This document shows positions 57,939 through 64,000 of a stretch of DNA of 64,000 nt, piece after piece (positions within the stretch are counted from its first letter, which is position 1; each line of letters begins with the position of its first letter). This DNA is from Euphorbia lathyris. Its lineage: Eukaryota; Streptophyta; Magnoliopsida; Malpighiales; Euphorbiaceae. The notes under the pieces are model-generated. The model ran no database searches and was not told the origin of the DNA. It saw only the letters and a list, made by a program, of their open reading frames with translations. The stretch covers positions 58,609,501-58,673,500 of the forward strand of contig NC_088918.1 of assembly GCF_963576675.1 (NCBI RefSeq). Reading direction: 5' to 3'. A program made the position numbers and the translations under genes.

Positions 57939-59310
57939 TGTTGAAACACCTTTCCACATGATTTTGATTTAACAAAATTATTTAATAAGAATTAAATCTC
58001 CTTGATAAAAATATTCTAACACATTAAATTTAAATGCTTTGATTTATTTGTACTAATGTGTTTGTTCAATGTTGAGTTATTTAAATCTATAAGACATCAA
58101 GTTGTATAGCCCAAAGGCCCACAAGAGAAAGTCAAGCCCAAGTCAACGTGTCAATGCCTCACGGCCCAAGCAGATCAAAACGCAGGTCGTACTGAGTAAA
58201 ATGCAAGCCCAGCATTGAGAAGGATCGAGAAACCTTCGACCAAAAGCTTCAAGACGAAGCTGCTGAGTTGAGCGACAAGATAGTCAGGTCAGCAGCTGGC
58301 CTGAATAAACTTGGAGACAAAGTATTTCTACTTCGGGTAAAGTTCAGAAGACGCAGAAAGCTGTCTAGAAGACTTTACCATAAATGTGGAAACATTCTGT
58401 TCTGTCTGACGAAAAGTTGCTGAGCGCTGCCAAAAACAGAAGATACAAGGTTTTGATTGGCCGAAGACGCTGAGCACGTACTGAGTGAAAGCGACAGGAA
58501 ACCGTTTCCCTCTAACGATTATTTCGAAATTCGAAATAACCAGTGCATCAAGTGTCACTATAAATAGGCCACTCAAACGCTTCACTCGATGCAGATCTTC
58601 AATCAAGTCGAAACGCTGACCAAATTGTTACTCGAAGATTCTGTGAGAAAAGCAAAGCAAATCTTACACCAATTCCAATTCTGTGTAAAAGTCTAGAGTG
58701 ATCTAAATCATCTAAAGTGTCTTAGCAATTGTTGTTTAGGACAACCAAACACTTATCATTTCTAGAAGAATAGAAAGGAGAAGCTGAGTACTCGGTTATA
58801 GTACTCAGCGGTAGAAATAGGAGTGAGTAGAGGTATAGAGGAAGGTACTCTTGTATGCTCAGCTTTCTATTGTAAAAGGTTTGTGCTCTACCTTTAAAGA
58901 GCTCAGTAGAGGATTCCAAAAGGCTCGGAAGGAATTCCGGGGACTGGACGTAGGCGGAGAGGCCGAACCAGGATACGTCTGCTGAGTAACATCTTTCTAA
59001 TCCTTATCTCTTTAAATTATTGCTTGCTATAACACTGCCTAGTTAAACACTAAAACGAACATAAGCTGAGTTGAGTGAACTGAGAAGCTGAGTTCAGGAA
59101 TAGACTCAAGTGCTATCTCCTGACTCAAGGATAGATTCAGTCTTAGTCACCTGTTGACTAAGCTTGTATCTAAAACTTACTCAGTCTCACCGTGCTAAAA
59201 GACTTCGAGAAAGTCTAAGTTCGAAATTAACAGTCAGCCATACGTGAAAATTTTAAATAGTTCCTAACCCCCCCTTGGAACTAATACTGTCACGTTACAC
59301 GTGACCAACA
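57939..59310 (+). repeat. 3' LTR of copia-3
   Basis: 1372 bp, copy of 46928-48263. TATA at 58558-58568, preceded by a palindrome (58517-58541) whose inner bases changed in a paired way relative to the 5' LTR (CAAAATTTG to CGAAATTCG). Confidence 0.93.
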
Positions 59311-59376
59311 TGAGCTTCCCCCCGTCGAACCCAACGATGCCCCCCGCAGGGAAGGATTCCGATCAAGAGTTCAGCA
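59311..59376 (+). repeat. 3' LTR of Tat-2, last part
   Basis: Continues 46489-46927 after the copia-3 insertion and probably ends at TTCAGCA. The end is uncertain because no second LTR or target duplication is visible. Confidence 0.5.
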
Positions 59377-59934
59377 CCAGACATCATATGAGGTTCAAGG
59401 CCTTTAGGTCTTGGAAAATCCTAAAAGGAGAGAAAAAAAACAATCGACACCTGGTGTGGTGTTTGTAGGTGGGAAAGGCTCAAGTTCCCATGCTCAACTA
59501 ACTCATGCTAAAGATAGAGTCTAGTTTCATGCATCTCATCAAACTTCCAAAGGTAAAAGCGACGATGTTTAGCCCCTCAACGGTCCTATCAAACTACTTG
59601 CCCAAAAACCGAGTTTCAAGTAGTCACCGAGCCCTCGAACACAACCCGAATGGGGCACATATATGATACCCTAGGCCTAAAAAGCATTTCTTACACGTGG
59701 ATCAATGCCACCCTTTGGATCAGGAAGACTCACAAATACCTTTAGGCCATGTGGATCAATATCCACCATTCATCCTATTAGTAGTAGAGCGGAGGAAGGA
59801 GCGCCTTTGGATTTTGGGAGGCGATTAAGCAAGGGATAACTGCTACATTGTAAAAGGCTACGATCTTTATATAGATTGCCTCTAGGTCCCATTATAATTA
59901 AATTAGTACTTCTCCCCAACCAAACCAAACTAGG
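59377..59934. other. Unassigned flanking DNA
   Basis: No open frame, repeat or RNA gene recognised. This may be the oldest DNA into which Tat-2 inserted. Confidence 0.4.
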
Positions 59935-60145
59935 ATGACTCGTTTATAAATCGAGCTGAACACTATCGAGCTTTTATTGAGCCGAACTTTGAACCGCTTA
60001 TATTTGGCTCATTTACAGCCCTAGCTGAGCTCAAAGTTAAAAATCGTATCTCAAACTCAACTTAAATAAATATATTTAAAAATAATAAAAACTAAAATTC
60101 AAATATAAAAATAAATATTTATATTTAATAATTAATAGTAATATA
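59935..60145 (-). mobile_element. Possible hAT MITE remnant
   Basis: The stretch ending ATTTACAGCCCTA (60011-60023) is, on the minus strand, TAGGGCTGTAAATGAGC, a terminus common among plant hAT MITEs, followed by GAGC/GCTC-rich words. The second end and the duplication were not found. Confidence 0.35.
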
Positions 60146-60154
60146 TACATTTAA

Positions 60155-60654
60155 GGGTTAATTATAAATAACTACCCTGTGGTTTGGCCGATTTGCGATA
60201 TGGTACCTGTGGTGTTTTTTTTTACAAACACAACCCTATGGTTGCAAAATTTTACATGTTTTTTTTACTTTGCCAAATTTGGCCGATAACGACTTTGAAA
60301 TGAAAATTTTCAAGAATTAAACTTGTTTGGTATCATATTTACTATGGAACCATATTCTTAATTTTTCAAAATCATCATTTTTGGAGTTTTCTCTCTCTAA
60401 ACATTATCTTTCTCTCTCATAAAAAACAACACCTAAATGACCTTAAACCTAAAAAGTTGAAGAATTAAAGTTGCTTAAAATATCATTTAGCTCTTGAAAT
60501 TTTTTATTTCGAAGTCGTTATCAGTCAAATTTGGCAAAGTAAAAAAACATGTAAAGTTTTGCAACCATATGGTTGTGTTTGCAAAAAAAAAAAATACCAC
60601 ATGTACCACATCGCAAATCGGCCAAACCACAGGGTAGTTATTTATAATTAACCC
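60155..60654. mobile_element. Mutator-type MITE with long terminal inverted repeats
   Basis: 500 bp, flanked by a perfect 9-bp duplication TACATTTAA (60146-60154, 60655-60663). The termini GGGTTAATTATAAATAACTA and inverse extend as inverted repeats for about 160-200 bp each side. No coding capacity. A 9-bp duplication and long inverted repeats fit Mutator. Confidence 0.85.
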
Positions 60655-61092
60655 TACATTTAACAATTAATATTAACTAGTATTATGCCCGCGCGTTGCG
60701 CGGGTGGATAATTTTTTTGTACATAAATTTAACATTTTAATATTTTTAAAATTTTATATCATTTATATATAGTAATATTAATATTTTATTTTAAAATAAT
60801 TTAAATTTACAAATTGTAAATAAATTAACAAACATATCTTTATAATTGCTTAATAATAGTTTTTGGAAGTTGTTGAAGTCATAATCTATCGGTCATGTAT
60901 TATATAATACTTTTTCTATATAATTTTGCAATTTTAAAATATTTACTACACTTTGTGGCGATGTTTTTTCAATCAAATTCTAGCTCTCCTCAAAATTCTT
61001 TTTCTCGTGCTTTCTAAAATCTGTGACAAATCCATGAATTTAAAATAAGCATGTCTTTCTTTTTAAATTTTATTTGGTTTAAATAGTAGTTT

Positions 61093-61712
61093 TTTTTATT
61101 ATTATTAAAGATTGGTTAGCGAGGAAGGGTAAGCGGCGGACATCCCAGCTATGCTGGCACCCCCACCACAGACCTAAAAAAGCCCCGAACCAAATTTATT
61201 AAAAGAGTAAATAAATGTCATAATACAAAAAGAATAAAGAATAAAATGAAGCCAAAGAATTAGGAAAAGCGATAAACGCAACGTCCTACACGATCATGAA
61301 AAAAGACCGATCCACTAAAATCTGGGACAACATCCCACCAAGTCGAAGCTGTTGTCGTCCGTCCATAATTTGCAAGCGAATCCGCAACATGATTTCCTTC
61401 ACGAAAAATATGAGACACCACAAAAGCCACATAATCGATTTGATTTAAAAAATTGAACCATTTTTGTCTAAGCAACCAAGGAACCGAACAAGATTTAGAT
61501 TTGAACATCTGCACAACATACATTGAGTCGCTTTCAAGCCAAATTTTCCGCCAACCTTTGCTGATAGCCATGTCAATGGCGTAAATAGCAGCAGATAGTT
61601 CAGCAAGATAAGCAAAGGAACTTTCAATCGGAAAGGCAAACGTACCAAGGCACATGCCAGTATGCGAGCGATAAATACCTCCGCAACCCGCAGGACCAGG
61701 AGCACCCGTGAT
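61093..61712 (-). mobile_element. 5'-truncated LINE inside the Helitron
   Basis: Flanked by a direct repeat AAATAGTAGTTT (61081-61092, 61713-61724). The minus strand runs from the middle of an RNase H domain through a 3' UTR to a tail of TAATAATAATAAAAAAAA. 5' truncation and target duplication are typical of LINE retroposition. Confidence 0.85.
61260..61712 (-). pseudogene. LINE ORF2 RNase H domain, N-terminally truncated
   Basis: The minus-strand frame, open from the element edge, reads APGPAGCGGIYRSHTG, then LAELSAAIYAIDMAI, WLESDSMYVVQM and IFREGNHVADSLANYG, and stops at 61260. This is the plant LINE RNase H (RVT_3-like). The motif Glu in LAELSA, Asp in ESDSM and Asp in HVADSL are kept. 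The rest of ORF2 (endonuclease, RT) is missing because of the 5' truncation, so no active protein is expected. Confidence 0.8.
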
Positions 61713-61782
61713 AAATAGTAGTTTAGAGGTTTAAATATTGTGTTAATTATTACAACAAAAAATTAAATGTGTTGTAATTTTT

Positions 61783-62340
61783 TTTTAGTTATATTGATTG
61801 TAATGTTATTTATTAAAGTTAAATGAATGAATTTGAATGGATCCTTATATAATTTTTATCGTTATATAATTTGTTTTTGTTGGGATATTTTATAAGTTAT
61901 TTTATTATATGTATTAAATATAAATATAATTTTTTTTTCAGTTACATTGGTTTTAATGCTATTTATTAAAGTTAAATGAATGAAATTTGAATGGATTTTA
62001 CATATTTTTTTTTGTCAATGTGTTATAAAAAATTTCAGTTATATTGATTTTAATGTTATTTATTAAAGTTAAATAAAGGAAATTTAAATTGATCCTTACA
62101 TATTTTTGTTATCGTTATATAATTATTTTCATTAGGATATTTTGTAAGTTATTTTATTATATCTATTAAATATAAAATAATTTTTTTCTAGTAATATTGG
62201 TTTTAATGCTATTTATTAAAGTTAAATATATGGAATTTGAATGGATCATTTCATAATTTTTGTCGTCATATATAATTTTTTTCGTTGGGATATTTTATAA
62301 GTTATTTTATTATATCTATTAAATATATATTAGATTAGAT
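61783..62340. repeat. Tandem repeats of about 155 bp in the Helitron
   Basis: Four imperfect units begin near 61783, 61941, 62038 and 62193, each with TTTATTAAAGTTAAAT; the second unit is shortened to about 97 bp. Non-autonomous Helitrons often carry such internal repeats. Confidence 0.7.
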
Positions 62341-62452
62341 ATAATATTTATAATTTTTATTTATTATTATTTTAACAATTAATAAAAAAATGTGTCTAGA
62401 ACTCACCTCATTAATTTTTCTCTACTTCCACTATTATATATAATAATATAGA

Positions 62453-63578
62453 TATAGATATATATTCCATCGCTCAAAATGAAAAAGGAATTTACAATGG
62501 TAATTATGACAAAATATGATTTATAATTGAAATAAATTTCATTGTAACTATAATGTTTCAATACATTTTTAATTATTTTCTTTAATATGTCTCCAACTTC
62601 AATAAACAACTATTGTATGAAATTTTATATCTATTTGTACCAAAAATGCATAAAAATAAAAAATCCAATCCATATGAGTTAGATAAACCCAAATTAAAAA
62701 AATCAATGGACTTCACCAGGTTCTGAATTTGGAAAATTAATCTAACTCCAATTAAACCTAACAATTGAGTTCATATAAAGCCAAAAATTCAAATTTTAAT
62801 TAGAGTTAACGATCGAAAAGATTACACCTACCAACTTATACTAAAAAATAATGAAACTATATAAAATCTTTATTTAGTCATTTTGAAAAAAAAACATAGA
62901 TAAGACAACGAGAGATGTGGAACGACACAATTGAGAACAAAGTAACTGCTACACATGAAAAAAATCGAATAATTACCTTCGAAAATATAACGATTTCCTG
63001 TAATTTTTGACACATTATTTTTCATCTGATTTCTTCAATTGGAGATATTAAAGCCTAAATTCTCCCAATTATTGAAAAAATGCTATTAATACAATCTATC
63101 AATGAAAACCGCTCTTAAATAAATCTGAATCTCTTAATGAAGTAAGAAGAAAATTATAAGACTATATTATTTGAAGTAAGAACAAAATTATAAGATTAAG
63201 AATAAAACTAATACATAATCAAAATTAAAGGAAGTAATTGATTTTCGGTGGCTAATGAATATAATGATGGAATACTATATATCATGTTTTATATATAAGT
63301 TTTATTTGTAACTTTTGGATTTCTTTCGCTTAGTGTTTTTTCGTCTTTTTGTAACTCATACTTTTTCTTATTACTTTAATTAATGGGCTAGTAATTGACA
63401 ATAAATAATATGTTAATATAGTACTTATGATATAGAGATAATAAAAACTCATTAACTCATTTATTCTTTTTTTTTTATAAAAAAACTCATTTATTCTTTT
63501 TACTCTTACAGTGCCAACTAAGCCAAAAAACCTTTAAAAAACTTCTTAATAAATTCTCTCTGTTTTCGCTATTATATA
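62453..63578. other. AT-rich DNA, nothing recognised
   Basis: No gene-like frame on either strand and no clear repeat; several short A- or T-runs only. Confidence 0.5.
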
Positions 63579-64000
63579 TAGGGGTGTTCAAAAACCGAAT
63601 CGGACCGAAATAACCGACCGAACCGATGAATTTCGGTTTTTCGGTCTAATTGGTTCGGTTTCGGTTTGTAATATTCAAACATATCGGTTGGTTCGGTTTT
63701 TTTAATCAAATAACCGAAATAACCGAACCGAACCGAAATAGGAATTAATTAAGTTTATTATATATTAGTTAATAGTTATCTACTGTATTAATTATCTAAT
63801 TAGGTTTAAACTTTTAATTTTTGAATGGACAACTGTTCAGTTACCTCCTCAAATTCAAAACCACAACGTTATTAATATGATAAAAACTTTATTTTTATAT
63901 TCAAGAAGTTTAAGAGTCTCTATAACTCTATTTTTTCTACCTATCAACAACAAGTCCACAACCAGTTTGAGAGTTTTTCTATCGTATTACTCTGGTCTGG
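63579..64000. mobile_element. hAT-like MITE, left end (runs off the window)
   Basis: Starts TAGGGGTGTTCAAAAACCGA followed by AACCGAACCGA-rich words, similar to the MITE in copia-3 gag. The right end and duplication are outside the window. Confidence 0.6.

Larger units (their letters stand above)
46928..59310 (+). mobile_element. SIRE-like Ty1/copia element copia-3
   Basis: 12,383 bp. LTRs are 46928-48263 and 57939-59310 (TGTTGAAAC...GACCAACA). Flanks GGAGC and TGAGC agree at four of five bases. Order: LTR, initiator-tRNA-Met primer site, gag with three knuckle-like motifs and an inserted MITE, protease, integrase, RT, RNase H, large post-pol gene, purine tract, LTR. The length and post-pol gene fit the SIRE/Maximus lineage. 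It lies within the 3' LTR of Tat-2. Confidence 0.92.
60677..62452 (-). mobile_element. Non-autonomous Helitron
   Basis: On the minus strand it ends CCCGCGCAACGCGCGGG (hairpin) plus about ten bases and CTAG at 60677, followed by T. The 5' end is TCTATATTATT at 62452, preceded by A, matching A^TC...CTAG^T insertion. The 5' end could also be 62458. It contains tandem repeats and a LINE fragment but no Rep/helicase. Confidence 0.75.

Noticed and set aside
58328..58606. Frame of 92 codons on the minus strand in both copia-3 LTRs
   Set aside because: Present in both LTRs only because they are copies; overlaps the promoter region and shows no domain.

Overview
The window is nuclear DNA from a flowering plant, probably a eudicot with a repeat-rich genome. 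It is almost entirely nested LTR retrotransposons. The supporting signs are plant-type Ty3/gypsy (Athila and Tat/Ogre lineages) and Ty1/copia (SIRE-like) elements, primer binding sites matching plant tRNAs, GT-AG introns, TATA boxes with CT-rich leaders, hAT and Mutator MITEs, a Helitron and a LINE. I see no host gene, rRNA, tRNA or CRISPR array. The species cannot be read from the sequence.

Layout. 1-2260: 5' part of an Athila-type element on the minus strand, inserted in a Ty1/copia element (copia-1). Copia-1 is visible as an RNase H piece (2261-2777) and a 3' end with LTR (21725-23870). A complete 18.9-kb Tat/Ogre-type element (2778-21719, 5-bp duplication ATGAT) splits copia-1. Copia-1 sits in a minus-strand SIRE-like element (copia-2, 23871-25496), which sits in a second Tat-type element (Tat-2). 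Tat-2 is seen in three pieces (25497-27808, 41529-46927, about 59311-59376), because a complete 13.7-kb Athila-like element (Athila-2, 27809-41528, duplication TAAGC) and a 12.4-kb SIRE-like element (copia-3, 46928-59310) interrupt it. A hAT MITE lies inside the gag of copia-3. From about 59377 to the end is older AT-rich DNA with a Mutator MITE, a Helitron holding a LINE fragment, and the start of another hAT-like MITE.

Main result. Each of the four elements whose post-pol region is visible carries accessory gene(s) between pol and the 3' LTR. In the Tat/Ogre element this is an antisense gene that reads as six open exons joined by five GT-AG introns, all phase 0 (645 codons), with a plant-mobile-domain-like body, a coiled-coil tail, a TATA box and a CT-rich leader. 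Tat-2 has a decayed antisense spliced gene with a different N-terminal domain. Athila-2 has two tandem sense genes related to each other, each preceded by a palindromic module that also occurs in its LTR promoter. Copia-3 has a large sense gene behind its own TATA and CT tract. Extra ORFs in such elements are already known; the spliced structure, the separate promoters and the module shared with the LTR are the parts most worth checking.

Other notable structure: four gag-capsid-like units in the Tat/Ogre gag region, stem-loop arrays after pol in both Tat elements, GC-rich hairpin arrays or palindromes near the TATA box of all six LTR families, and stop codons that mostly fit C-to-T change at CAG or CGA codons.
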